The notes under the pieces: generated by a model
Databases searched by the model: none
Told to the model about the DNA's origin: nothing
What the model saw: only the letters and a program-made list of their open reading frames with translations
Position numbers and translations under genes: made by a program
Part shown: positions 19,909 to 32,485 of the stretch, piece after piece
How the letters are laid out: the number at the start of each line of letters is the position of its first letter
How positions within the stretch are numbered: the stretch's first letter is position 1
From: Acrasis kona
Taxonomy: Eukaryota > Heterolobosea > Eutetramitea > Acrasida > Acrasidae
Assembly (NCBI GenBank): GCA_026419775.2
Contig: JAOPGA020000797.1
Location: 1 to 64,000 of the forward strand
DNA length: 64,000 nucleotides
Direction: 5' to 3'

Positions 19909-20502
19909 ATGAGAGTACCAAGAAGTATGTTTCATTCTCTTCAACGCACCCTCAACATCGCATAGTCATTCTTCGTTCCGCCGTTACTAAAAATGTCCGT
20001 TACTTCTCAACAAGTGGCGTTTTTAGACTCCAACAAAGTAATTATAAATAACCTATTAACAAACTAAACCACAACAGCTGAGGAAGAGATTATGGACACA
20101 AAGAGCATAATTAGTGCTTTCAACACCTTGAAACCAGCTATTAGTGACGAAATTACCACACGCAACTACAATGACTTGTTATATTCACTTTTGATTAGCA
20201 GAAGTTCCGACGAAACCAAGTACAAAATTGAAGAGATGATTCTAAATAACGTCTACCCAGACGCCGAGACATTTGCCTATGGTCTAGGAACATGCCTTTT
20301 CGACAAAAACGTTTCAAGAGCCTCCTCTTACCTTGAGGGAATGAATCGTTACGAACTTGAAATCACCGAATCCATGGTCATCTTCTATGCACAAATTAAC
20401 AAAGTTGCCGGTCGTGAGTACCAAGATCTTGTTGATTTGGTAAAGAAGGGTAAATTCACTAACGAGGATGTCTTGGCTTTAGTTTCCAAGCGCAAAGTCT
20501 AA
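19909..20502 (+). CDS. Small mitochondrial PPR-like protein (about 170 aa)
   Basis: Exons are 19909-19924, 19966-20037 and 20078-20502 (introns 41 and 40 nt). The first exon is only 16 nt. Splicing yields MRVPRIILRSAVTKNVRYFS, a strong mitochondrial presequence. Two or three PPR-like helix pairs follow: YNDLLYSLLISRSSDETKYK, EEMILNNVYPDAETFAYGLG and MNRYELEITESMVIFYAQ, with the typical 'm...g..pd..t' turn. It ends in a Lys-rich tail (ALVSKRKV). Probable roles are mitochondrial RNA handling, the ribosome or a respiratory-complex accessory; no specific ortholog is recognised. Confidence 0.75.
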
Positions 20503-20670
20503 ATCTTTGTAAATGGGTTCTTGTAAAGCAGAGGGATCAAACATTAAAATTTGTTTTCTATTTTCTTAATATGTAATGCAAATATCCAACTCTATAATCA
20601 CTTCACATTACTTGCCTTGACATGAATACAGACATCAGGTTGTAATGGCATTCATTGGTTGACAAAGTTC

Positions 20671-23600
20671 ATGTTTGAACGTATCGCGTCTAATGTTCTT
20701 GTACGAGTGCTTGGAGATTATATAGAGGATATAGATGAAGAATCACTGCAAATCGTACCGACTTTCAACTTCATTCAAAATTTACGAACATTTAGGGAAT
20801 ATGGCAAGGAAGTATAGATCTAAACAATTTAACGTTAAAGTCAACTGCATTGGATGCTTTCGACTTCTTGCCAGTTGTTGTGGTTCACGGATATATTGGG
20901 AACATTCACGCCAGCGTGCCATGGAGTAGTCTAGGGAGTGTACCTGTTGTGTTGGAAATAACGGACTTGTTTATTGTTGTTCAACCGAAACAGTGTATAG
21001 AATGGAATCATAAAGTGGAAACAGAAAGAGAAATCGCCTCTGCAAAGAAGAAACTTGGAGCTTATGACTTTAATTTAAAGGTACCTATCAACCGCTCTTC
21101 TAATTCACAATTCAAGATTGAAGAACAAATCAAACAAGAAGCGAAGGGAGATCAAGGATACATTTCCCGTCTAACAGAGGATATTGTAAATAATATTCAA
21201 GTCAAGATAAAAAATGTACACTTTAGATACGAAGACGACTACGACCCACAGCAAACATACAGTATCGGCGCACACATTTCATCCTTGTCTTTGGAGTCAA
21301 CAAATGAAAGTTGGATTCCAACATTTATAAAACACATGAACAATACCATATTACATAAAATGGCAAAACTAGAGAATGCTTGCGTCTATGTCACGCGCAG
21401 AGATCAACTACTTTCAAAATTACCGCGTGATCGGTTTTTGCAAATAATGAAAACACATCAAGTATGTCATCTTTGTTCATTATGCTGACTTGAAAGATTT
21501 CAAATTATTTGTTCACACCAATCGATGGAATACTACGAGCCAAATTCAAGGGTACAAGCATCACCGCACCCAACCTTTCAGCACAATTAGATTTCGAAGA
21601 CGTCAGCATCTCGTTGGATCATTTGCAACACAAGGACATCATGTCGGCGTTGGATTATTTAACAAACTTTAGAAAATTCGAACCCTTACGGTCGAAGAGA
21701 CCTCGTTGTAAATTCAACACTGTCAAAGACCGTCAAGAATGGTGGAGGTTTCTAATTCAAACCACAAGTTCCACAATTACAAAAAACGTAACATGATACG
21801 TTACATCATTTTAACGTTTAATAGTACTTCACATGGGATCGTGTTTCCAAAGTGGGCAATTTAAGAAGAGAATACATTTCACTATATAAGAGGAGCAAAA
21901 ATGTACCATGGCTACAACCGCTTGATGATTACGAGCGAGATAAAATGATCGTGTTACAAGAGAAAAATGATCCAGACCTAATCATTTTATTTCGACAATT
22001 TGCGGACGAAGAATTGAGTTCTGAAACTAAGCAACACGGAAAAGTAATTCCCATCACACACATTTCCTCTAACTCATTGTAGAGCGTTGGATGGTACGAT
22101 TGGTTCATGGGACGATCGGAAACAACAAACCAGGTGGAACGCCCTTCTTCGACTACAACAAACACTTTGGTAGAAAATCAAAGTTTGGAAAAATTCATTT
22201 TTGGAATTCATTTGCGTGGAGGTACAATTTCAATAAAGACACACGAATCGAATCATGACATCATACAAGCCAACTACACTCACCTATCATCACAAGTACA
22301 AATCATGAGGGATGATTCGTTGCAGGTACAACTCAAGTTGACCACTCTGACTGCCACTGATATGTGCACCAAAAAATCAGAATTTAAAAATATTTTGTAT
22401 ACTTGTTCTAATGATAATCATGTTGATTTGATAACTGCTCGTGTGAATTATAATAATAAATCAATGCTCGTTCGTCTTGACGTCGCTCAGACGATTGTTG
22501 TTGTAAGCGCTCCTTTGATCCAAAATATTATTTCTTTTTTTACAATACGGTCGTCCAGTAATTATATTGTGAAAAAGCCACCCATTGACAAGAGGCTTGT
22601 TCAGAGTAACATAGTCCAAAGTAATCATGACCGGTTGTTACATGCACTGGACACTAAAAAACAATATGATGTGTTGATCTCACTACATGCTCCACTGTTT
22701 ATTGTTCCCATGGATATCTGTAATGCTGATTCGTCCTTGTTATTGGTTGATTTGGGCCATTTGTCTCTCGAATCTATTATTGACTCGAGTCGAAATCAGA
22801 GAATTAAAAACTCATCTTTAATTGAATCAGATTATTATGATAAATATTTATTGAATCTACAAGGATTAAAACTCTCTCATAAAAATTCTAAACTCGAGTC
22901 CAATATTTTGGATAATGTTGATGTACATGTAAATGTTGATCATTGCGTTGTTCAGGATATTGATTCAAAGTGTCCACTTGTATTACAGGCCCATATACCT
23001 CGCATACAAGTGAACATATCAACTGATGTGATATCATCTTCAATAAAAATAATGAACAATGTTTTAGAGTTGCTTCATAATCCTACGGGTAAAAATAATG
23101 TTCGTTGTTTGTTTAGTAGTCAAGTACAAATCAAAGCCGGTCACGCCATGTTAAAAAACGACGCCAAGGATTCAAATCATTGGTACGTGTTGGAGTTACA
23201 TGACACTGGTCAACTCTATCTATATGAAAGCAAATTTGCAAAAAGAGTTCCACTGGTCATGATCGAATGCAGCGATCCAGTTGCTTCCTCTTCTGATCTA
23301 TTTACGATAACAGTAAATTTTAAACAACAGCCAACTCAATTTGTATTTTTTACAAAACACGCCAAGCAATGGTGTTCAACTATCCGTTCAAGACTTGTCA
23401 ATAATAAAAGCTTGATTGATAAGGAGTCGACCGATCAAATCAATAAGAGAAGAATAAAATTGGTATTGACTCTTAGTGAGTTGGATGTCGAGTTGATCAG
23501 ATCATACAAGGACCCCATTCAAGTTCAATTCCAACAGTTATCTGCATCCATGGTCATGTCCAAATTCGATACCGAAACAAGAATTGGCTTGAAAAACATT

Positions 23601-26600
23601 CTTGTCCAAGAGTCCGTTACAGAGTATATGATCAAATCAAAAGATGTAAGCCATACGTTGATCGGATTTCAAATGAACCAACATCTGGTCAACTCCACAA
23701 AAGAAAGAAGCGCTGATGTTGAAGTGCAAGCAAATCTACATCAACTTGAAATTAATTTGAATCCTATTTTCATCCAAGAACTTGTCGAATATTACTATGA
23801 TTTGAGGCAAGTCATCGATACGTCAAGTCAGCGCACGCTTCGCTACTCCTCCGTGGTGGACCAAAAAGAAGTAATCAAAAGTTCTAATTTCGATCTGCTC
23901 AACGCATCAATCAACTTGAATCAACTACAAGTATTGCTCCTCACAAAACACCAAAATCCTTTTGCATCAATCCAGCTACAAGGTGCACAAATATCTTTTG
24001 TAAAACACCAAAGAGGTCAACTCATCTCAGGTCATTTGAACGATGCAAGAATCGAACATTTAGTCGAAGACACCTTATATAAGGAAGTGATTGGAATTGT
24101 AAATTCAGAATCACACAGCATCGCCAAATTCAAATACCACAGCCACTTTGAATCTGAATGTGGTAATTATGGATCTCTGTTAGAACTCACCATGGAGTCT
24201 CCCAGAATTGTATACATTGCCAGTACCATTGATTCCTTCAAAAAGTATTATTCCAATCATTATCACTTCAATAAAAATAACAATGGTGATGGTGTTGCGC
24301 GTGTTAGTGTTGCTTCACCACCAACACCGACACCAATAACGCCCACTATCAAAAAACCACTCTTGTTTAACATTAAATTGATTGAACCTGTTCTTGTTAT
24401 TCCCAATTACTGCTCAAATCCTGACTATGCATTCTTGACAATAAAATCTGTTCATGTCAATAATAAGATGGTCACGAAAGATGATTGTTCTTATTCAGTG
24501 ATCAATGTAAAATGTAACAGGACTGATTTAAAATCAATGATTAGCTCTCGTATCAGTCCAGTCGTACAATCGGTCGATATCAATATTGTTGTAAATATCC
24601 CTAAAGAATGTACGGATCCATATATTCCTGATTATCACGTATTGGTGGAATCAGACACGATATTCGATGGTAAATTAACACACGCTCAATACCAGCAAGT
24701 GTTTCAAATTGTTTTCAAGAATATCAGAGACCAATCGTTGGTCGATCCTAATCAAATTAACATTCCTAGAGTTGATTTGATAGGAAATCGAATGGTGGTG
24801 CAAATCAAGGTGCCCACTCCAATCGTGACCGTAGCTGACGAGTGCGAATTGGCTCGTGTAGAGGGTAGTGATTTGATGATTACTTATTCTTCATCAAGAT
24901 CATCGCTCAGTAGTCACGTACGCGTTAGCTTAAAAACACTCAATGCATTCGATCTACGAGCAGAGATCAAATCATTGTTCAAGAATTTCATTTCTGAACG
25001 AAAATTTGATTTGATGAAGCATGTTCATACCACGGATACGTCAAATAGAGAAGATTTGGTCAGAGTCGATGTGGAGTTATCAAAAAACACTGCAGTGAGG
25101 ATCAGAATAGGAGATCCAAGAATTGTTTTTGAACCAGGTATCATAAAGAGGTTAATTGATTTTTTTAAGAGTAGATATCCAGAGGCACCAAAGCCTGATC
25201 AAATCGCATATATTAAGCCGTTACCACAGGGCGATATTTTACTCACTACCGATATTTATTTGGGAGAGGATTTGATTTTGGCAAAAGATAGAAGAATCAT
25301 AGCTAGTCACGATTGTGTGATTGATGGGTGTGGACACGTAATTGAGTTTAGAGACTTATCGGATTTGATTCACATACATGACGGAGTCACGTTAAAGTTA
25401 CGTAATGTAGTATTGAGATACCAAGGAGAGATTTGGGAACATGTGAAATGTGGAATCTCTTCAAAATTCGTTGCTGGCAACAATAGCAATATTGTTCATC
25501 AAGATTTGATTCCTTCTCATCAAGATTTAACAGTTGATGAAGAGGATGACAAGACGACTCATACACAACCACTCCCTGTAGTCAACGATCCCACAAGTTA
25601 CATTCTTAGAATACAATGTGAAATTGAAAGATCGACCATTGTGTTCCCTACTGATACTCACGATAAGCACAGTAAATTACTCATATTGTCGTTAGGAGCT
25701 GATGTTGGTTACATGAGCACTAGCACAACACAGAGCATCAAAGCTCTCGTAAAGAATACCGAGTTATATGTAGAGCATCAACAAAGCTCAAAAATCAAAG
25801 TAGCTAGTATCATTGAGCCATTCTACGGTTGTTTTGATTCTATTCACACCATTAACGTGGGCACCAAATTAAACTTTGTAATCAAGGATGGGTTACTGAT
25901 TCGATTGGCCTATGGCGATGCTCACATGCTCAGCGACATGTTCCGTTATTTCATGTATGGTCCCGACAAAAGTAACGCCATTAATGAACAAGTTTTAAAA
26001 ATGGCTCTACATCATGATGACGAAGATGAAGATCACGACAATAGTTCCAATGAAAATCAAGACGACGATCCATTCTATAATCGCAGTGGCAATGGTTCCA
26101 TACAATCAGAATCAGATGATTTTGAGGACGCTACGGAGGGCTCCTCTAAAAAGAGATCATTACGGTCACAATCCACCTCTCCCAATCAAAAACAAGATGA
26201 TGTGGTGGTCGAGAATTGGGATCGAACGGGTCAATTCAATCTCAAAAATGATTATGACGATACCATAATCGAACAATCAACAAATCAACAAGAAATAAAT
26301 CAAGCATTATCACCAACCAATACAACTCATGATGATAATGCATTACCAACTGTATTTGAATTCGATACCAGCACAAAAGATCGCATTTCAATTTTGTTGG
26401 TAGATGACACTGGAGGATACGACAAACCTTTATTGTCCCTAGTGATACAAGATGTACACGTGGTGGAAGCCATTAAAAAATTCGACAGAAATGAGCGCAA
26501 ATGTTTTGTTTTTCATTCATGCTAATTTCTATAATGCACGCGTCGGTGATTGGGAGCCTATCATCGAACATTATGGACTACAAGTTAATTTTGATAGAAA

Positions 26601-29600
26601 GGCAATCAGTGAATCATCTAGAATCATTCATAAAATTATCATTCACAATATAGAACAATCCATGATGAACGAATTACGCACCAGTGATGTAGGTAGTAAC
26701 TTGAATATCAACGTGAGTCAGAACATGATTAGTACGCTCATGTTTGCGAAACAACTCCACGATGCAAATGTAGATTCAAGAGTAACGGCAGCCAGCGAAA
26801 AGTTCTTTGCTTATACGTTGCGCAATCACAGTGGATACTGCGTAGATTTGATATTACACGCCAGCATGGACGATGTGATTAATCAAATGGTACAGGGAGT
26901 GGAACAGGAGGAACAATTTGATATCAAATATACAGTGCCCGATGATCAATCTTATGGATTCGATGCTCCTCAAAGAATCACTTCGAATATTCACAGCAGC
27001 ATGTTGACTAGCATGAAGAGGACGTGGCAAAAGACATTCCCAGTCACCATTTCCATACCTGAATTAGACATCAAGACGCTAGTGGACGTGGAGAAGACCG
27101 GTAGGTCATTATTCGAAAAGAAGGGAAGAGTTGGAATCATAGAAGTGGAGTTGCAAAATGGTAGAAGATACATTACAGTAAGGTCGGGTATCAAAATTGT
27201 CAACAGTACTACATTGTCGTGGCATTTGGCAACTGCAGTAGGAGACACCATGATACAATTTGCAACATTACAACCAGGACAAAGCTGTGGAGTTCCCATA
27301 GCTAATAACAAGGATGGATCGCTGGTGGCTCGTCCCAGTCAATCCAGTCACAAATGGAGTCGATTAGAACAAGGTTTCTCTTTTAAACAAATGCTTCGTA
27401 CGCCAAATACAAGTCGCATCATGACATGTGAGGGTAAAACGGACCATTTATATGCAGTGATCAAGTTGACGTATCAGGACTTGATAGATCCTGAAGTAGT
27501 AAAGAATAGCATGGATGCCTATCTTTTACAAAAACATTCTGCAGTGGTGGAAATACTACCTCCGCTTCGCATTTGTAATTTATTGGGCGTGTCAACCACT
27601 TATGATTTATTCGAAGAATTTTCAAAAGTAAAACTGTGGAGTCAATCATTAACAAGAGGACAAGATGTTTATCTATACAATATTGATCTCACCAAGAATT
27701 TGATGATCAAAATCAAACCCTTCTCGTTGGTCAACTGGTTAGATGTAGAACCAGGATTAATTCACACCACCGATGGCACTGCGGTGACTTCTTGCATCGA
27801 ACTATCAGATCGCAACAACGTACAGACCAAATTCTATTTTGATTACTCTAGTCAACTAGCATATCGCGAAGTTCACATTTACTGTCCGATATGGATCATC
27901 AATAAAACAGGTGAAGTTTTGACGGTCAGCGATGGATTAGGCGTACAAGTATCCGATCAACACGAACCAGAACTAGATCAAGAAATAGAACCGCTCATGT
28001 TCTCTCTACCTAATGGAGTCAATCGAATCAGCGTAAAAATCAACCAATCAGAGACCAGTCATCCATTCTCACTTGATCAAGTGGGTGTGAGTGGTGATTT
28101 ATCCTTAGTGGATTCAAAAGTAAGGTACAGCATTGCATTTTATAATGGATTCGGCGTTGGTAAGTTCAACAGAACCAAAATGGTGTCCTTCTCTCCTCGT
28201 TACATTCTATTCAACCAAACAGAATATGCCATACGAATCAAACAAGATAGCGATCACATGACCACCATACAACCACACACGAGTATCAATTACTATTGGA
28301 ACGAAATTGACGTAGAAACACCTCGCATCTTTATCAACATGAGAGATGGACAAGAATTGGAGTGGAGCACCAGCGCATTCTCGCTTAACGTACTAGGAGA
28401 GAGATACATCAAGCTCATACACCACTTTGCACGCACAAGAGGATTGCCCATCACAAAGATTTTAAAAATGAAAATACAAGAGAACATGGGAACGGTGTTG
28501 GTCAGCATAACCCTTCCCGATAAACCACCGTATTTGATCGATAATAGATTATTAGATCAAGATGTCATCATGTGGCAGGTGGGTCAGGACAGAAAATGGA
28601 TCATGGAAAAAAATAGTAAAACTGCATATGCTTGGGATCATTATCACGGTAGTCAATTATTGGAACTATGTATCGATCCTAATCAAGATCCAATCACGGT
28701 CGATATCAACAAGATTACAAACGATCACGTCAATGTGTCCATGGGCAATCAAATGATCGAATTGAGCACCTTCTCAAAAGGACCCACTCGTATTCTAAAA
28801 ATATCCAAAGTTGACCCGGTGAGCATTTATATGGAAATTGAAGATTTGATGGAAATGGATCACGTCAAGATTAATATCGAAAAACAAGAAGAATTTACAT
28901 TCTTTTTTAGATTACATTTGAATGGAATTGGAATTTCCATGATCAACAATTACACGAAAAAGGAATTGATTTATTGTTATGCCGGTGGTTTTCACTTTCA
29001 TTATGAAGTTACCGATTTGCATCAATTCATTCAATTAAAAATGAACAAATTACAAATCGATAATCAATCCACAGGAGCAGCATTTCCTGTTACATTTGGT
29101 GCAAAGTAAGTATTTTTTTTGAGAATTGATTTTTGACGTGATTAGAAATCAAGTGGATACGAGACCCTTTTTACATGTTAGTATTTGTAGGAGTAAATCA
29201 CAAGATGATACTTTGTTTCCTTATTTCTCCATCAATATGCAAGAAGGTTTCATCATGGTGGATTACATGTTGATTGCGGATATTGTTGATTTTATTTCCG
29301 AAATTATAAATCAGAGTCAACAATCAAAACAAGATCAAAACGATCAAATTAGCATATTGGTAAATTCATTTCGATTCGATTCATCAATTCATTTTTTATA
29401 GAAATTCGATCATTTGAAAACGGCACCCAACACACAGGACGAAATCAAATTTTATTTCGAAAAATTAGAATTACATCCCATTTATTTACATTTGACATTT
29501 AATTATAACGTTCCACCGAATAGCCCACAACAATCACTTGCGCAGAGTCCAGTTCATCAAATCCTCAACATGATTGGATTTGCATTCGTAAATGTAAATG

Positions 29601-30757
29601 ATGCACCCATACGCTTCAATGCTCTCATTTTAGAGCATAGTTTCATGAGCGCTGATGATTTATGGGATAGAGTTCGAAAGCATTACACGAGAAGCGGTAC
29701 CAGAGAGATTTACAAGATATTAGGATCGTTGGAAATCATGGGAAATCCTGTAGGTCTCTTTAATGACATTTCTACGGGCGTCAAGGACTTTTTCTACGAA
29801 CCAGCCAATGCAATTACTAGAAATCCAGAAGAGTTTTCGAAAGGTTTGGCGAAGGGAAGCAAAAGCTTGTTATCAAAGAGCGTACATGGTACTTTTAATA
29901 CGTTGTCTTCATTTACGAGGAGTATTGCTAGGAGTTTATCCTATCTCACTCAAGATGAAGATCGAAGCATATTGAGCTATAGTTATGAACCTTTGACGAT
30001 AAAAGATGGATTTAAGCAGGGAGGTGAAGCGGTTGTGAGAGGTTTTGTACAAGCAGGTTCTGATGTTTTTATCAAACCAATAAAAGGGTTTTATGTTGGT
30101 GGTGTTTGGGGAATGGTGAAGGGATTTGGTAGGGGTTTGTTGAGCATACCCACTAAACCTATTGTTGGTCTTCTTGTTTGTGCTACGAAAATTACATCTG
30201 GTGTTTCAAATTCTCAAAATCAAAGAAGTGGTAGAATTAGACATCCACGCATGTTTAGGGATGATGGCACTGTGATTGCTTATAATGAAGCTCAGAGCTT
30301 CTCTCATGACTTGTTGACAACTGCTAATGAAGGTAGATACGCTGATACCGATACAACTGTGTTTTACATGTTAAATTTGGATAAAACTCATGTGTACATG
30401 TTAACCAATCGTGCTGTCATGAAAATTAAAATGATGAATCGATTTGTAGAGTGGCGTTTTGAGTTGCATCAAGTGAGAAGTATAACTCGCAGCCGTAAGA
30501 CTGGTTCGATAAGAACCGTGTTTAATACTACCAACATGTTCGGTCGAAGTGTTCAGATACTCAAGAGGATCAGAACTGCCGATATTAAGGTCACTAATAA
30601 ATTTGCGAGATTGTTCAGGGAGAGCGTTACAAATATGAAAATGCAGATGAGATCTGGTGGCGTAACAAGATCTTTGAGCATGCAGAACCTTTCTAGATCT
30701 ATGGGAACAGATCATTTGACTCGTTCATTAAGTATTCAAAACATATCGCCTGTGTAA
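20671..30757 (+). CDS. VPS13: VPS13 bridge-like lipid transfer protein (about 3283 aa), one probable frameshift
   Basis: Exons are 20671-20754, 20796-21461, 21497-21787, 21825-22043, 22083-29105, 29146-29359 and 29402-30757 (introns 41, 35, 37, 39, 40 and 42 nt). VPS13 moves phospholipids between organelles at contact sites. Chorein-N begins the protein (MFERIASNVLVRVLGDYIED, GIWQGSIDLNNL). A PH-like insert spans about residues 758-858 (WYVLELHDTGQLYLYESKF to WCSTIRSRL). A right-handed beta-helix-like insert is at about 1459-1533 (CVIDGCGHVIEF, HIHDGVTLKLRNVVL). The adaptor-binding/SHR-BD region lies about 2070-2360. The ATG_C-like helices (GNPVGLFNDISTGVKDFFYE) and a C-terminal PH-like segment follow. 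At the A6 run 26475-26480 the frame shifts; reading A5 gives VVEAIKNSTEMSANV and a total length divisible by three. The next gene starts 30 bp after the stop. Confidence 0.93.
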
Positions 30758-30787
30758 TAAAAGTTCAATTTTTTCAATTTTGTAACT

Positions 30788-32485
30788 ATGCTTTTGACAA
30801 GGAGCCTCAAATTCACACAACGACTTGTTCTCCCAAAAGTTAGCTTCAGGACATTTCACGCATCGTTTAAACATAGAATAAGTGATGAGGAAGTACAGCG
30901 AAGATATTTAGAAGTGGAAAGGGACAAGAACGATGTGTCTAATCTAATCAAACAATTACAAGAACCCGAAGTAGAGAAGTTGGAATCAATAGGAAACAGA
31001 ATAGAACTATCCGTGAAAATAGCAACAGAGTTATCAAATTTGATAAAAAATGACTACAAGAAAAGTGCGAATAAGGGCAACAAAAGACAAGTAATCAAAC
31101 AATTGAAAGCAGATCTTTCCGTTATGCACAGTTATAAAGGAGAGGTCAACAAATTCCTCCACGAATTAACGGAATCACCCGACGCAAAATCGAAGGCAAT
31201 CGCAGCCATGCAGAAAGCACACGATTTCGATCCAAGTAACCACGACATTGTTTTGCAGTTAAGCTCGTACCTATTTGAAAACAGAATCGAGGAAAGGGAA
31301 CACGTGTATAGTGCATTCTCGTACGTTGAGAAGACAATCAATGACGTTGAATCTGACTTTGACCCAGAAGCAGATTATGGAAAGCTGTATGCACTCAGGG
31401 GTAAAATCAACATGGATTCCTACTTTAGAAGCTATGTGCCCGCCCATAAAGATTTGACCATGGCCATAGAGTACGCTAAAAAATTCGACTATCCATACAA
31501 AATCCGTTCAATGTACCATCTCGATAGAGCAAAGTGCATGATCGATCAAATTATCTACCCTGAAGATGAAGAAGAAGTACAAATACAAGACTCCCAGATT
31601 AAAGACATTAGGAGAGACATTGACAAGGCCATCAAATTCTTCCCCAAAAACATTTTAACGCAATTGGTGTTGGAGAAATTCTACAGGTACATTCAAATCG
31701 ACATTAAGCAAGCCGACATCACACGTGCATTTTTGCAAGAAAACGTCCAGTCCGTTGTCGAGGAGTCTGATAATGATTTGACCTATGCACCCTATGTACA
31801 ATCGCTTTTCAGCGGCAAAACCCCTGCAGAAGAACAACCACCCAAAGTTGAACCCATGAACAACCAAGAGGAAGAGGACGATGATGTTCAAGACAATACT
31901 CCAGCAAAAAATAGAAATTTCCTCAAGGAAAAAGCAAGCATGTTTTTGGACGATATGGAGTATGGAGACGAAGACGAATTCTTTGGAGATTTCGACAGGG
32001 ATAATTTTTGGGAGATTATGGGGAGGAAAGGAGGAATGCATGCAACATCAAAAAATGCTGCACAGGCCAGCATCGCCGCTTATGAGGCTGGTGATTACAA
32101 GGAAGCAATCACTCAAATCAACAAGGCCATCAAATCGAATAGCGACGAATCAAATTATTACCACCACCGATCAGTGATACATTTTAATATCCTTATAAAA
32201 ATGTTGGAGCATGATATTGACATGGATTTGACATCACATGCATCTTCAGATCAGTTACGATTTGATTGTCGCAAATTGGAAGAATTAGATCCAAATAGTT
32301 TCTTGGCGGCACAGGTTGCAGGAAGGTACAGAGGGGTGGTACACAAGGATTATAAAACTGCTCTGCGCCATTACCAAAGAGCTATCAAATTAGCAGAGGA
32401 CGACGAACACTGTGACGATGATTACAGAGATTCATTAAAGGAGGAAATGGAAATGATGAAACAATTAAAAAAGAAGCGTTTATAA
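30788..32485 (+). CDS. Mitochondrial TPR-like protein (565 aa)
   Basis: This single-exon gene starts MLLTRSLKFTQRLVLPKVSF, a clear mitochondrial presequence (no acid, Arg/Lys/Ser, then RTFHASFKHR). A Lys/Glu-rich helical region follows. TPR-type repeats occur near residues 135-160 (AIAAMQKAHDFDPSNHDIVL), about 420-450 (AQASIAAYEAGDYKEAITQI, NKAIKSNSDESNYYHHRS) and about 515-540 (HKDYKTALRHYQRAIKLAED). An acidic segment (QEEEDDDVQDN, DDMEYGDEDEFFGDFDRD) separates the halves. It is probably a matrix or inner-membrane scaffold; no ortholog is recognised. Its stop is packed against the convergent neighbour: bases 32480-32485 (TTATAA) carry both stop codons. Confidence 0.75.
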   Translation: MLLTRSLKFTQRLVLPKVSFRTFHASFKHRISDEEVQRRYLEVERDKNDVSNLIKQLQEPEVEKLESIGNRIELSVKIATELSNLIKNDYKKSANKGNKRQVIKQLKADLSVMHSYKGEVNKFLHELTESPDAKSKAIAAMQKAHDFDPSNHDIVLQLSSYLFENRIEEREHVYSAFSYVEKTINDVESDFDPEADYGKLYALRGKINMDSYFRSYVPAHKDLTMAIEYAKKFDYPYKIRSMYHLDRAKCMIDQIIYPEDEEEVQIQDSQIKDIRRDIDKAIKFFPKNILTQLVLEKFYRYIQIDIKQADITRAFLQENVQSVVEESDNDLTYAPYVQSLFSGKTPAEEQPPKVEPMNNQEEEDDDVQDNTPAKNRNFLKEKASMFLDDMEYGDEDEFFGDFDRDNFWEIMGRKGGMHATSKNAAQASIAAYEAGDYKEAITQINKAIKSNSDESNYYHHRSVIHFNILIKMLEHDIDMDLTSHASSDQLRFDCRKLEELDPNSFLAAQVAGRYRGVVHKDYKTALRHYQRAIKLAEDDEHCDDDYRDSLKEEMEMMKQLKKKRL

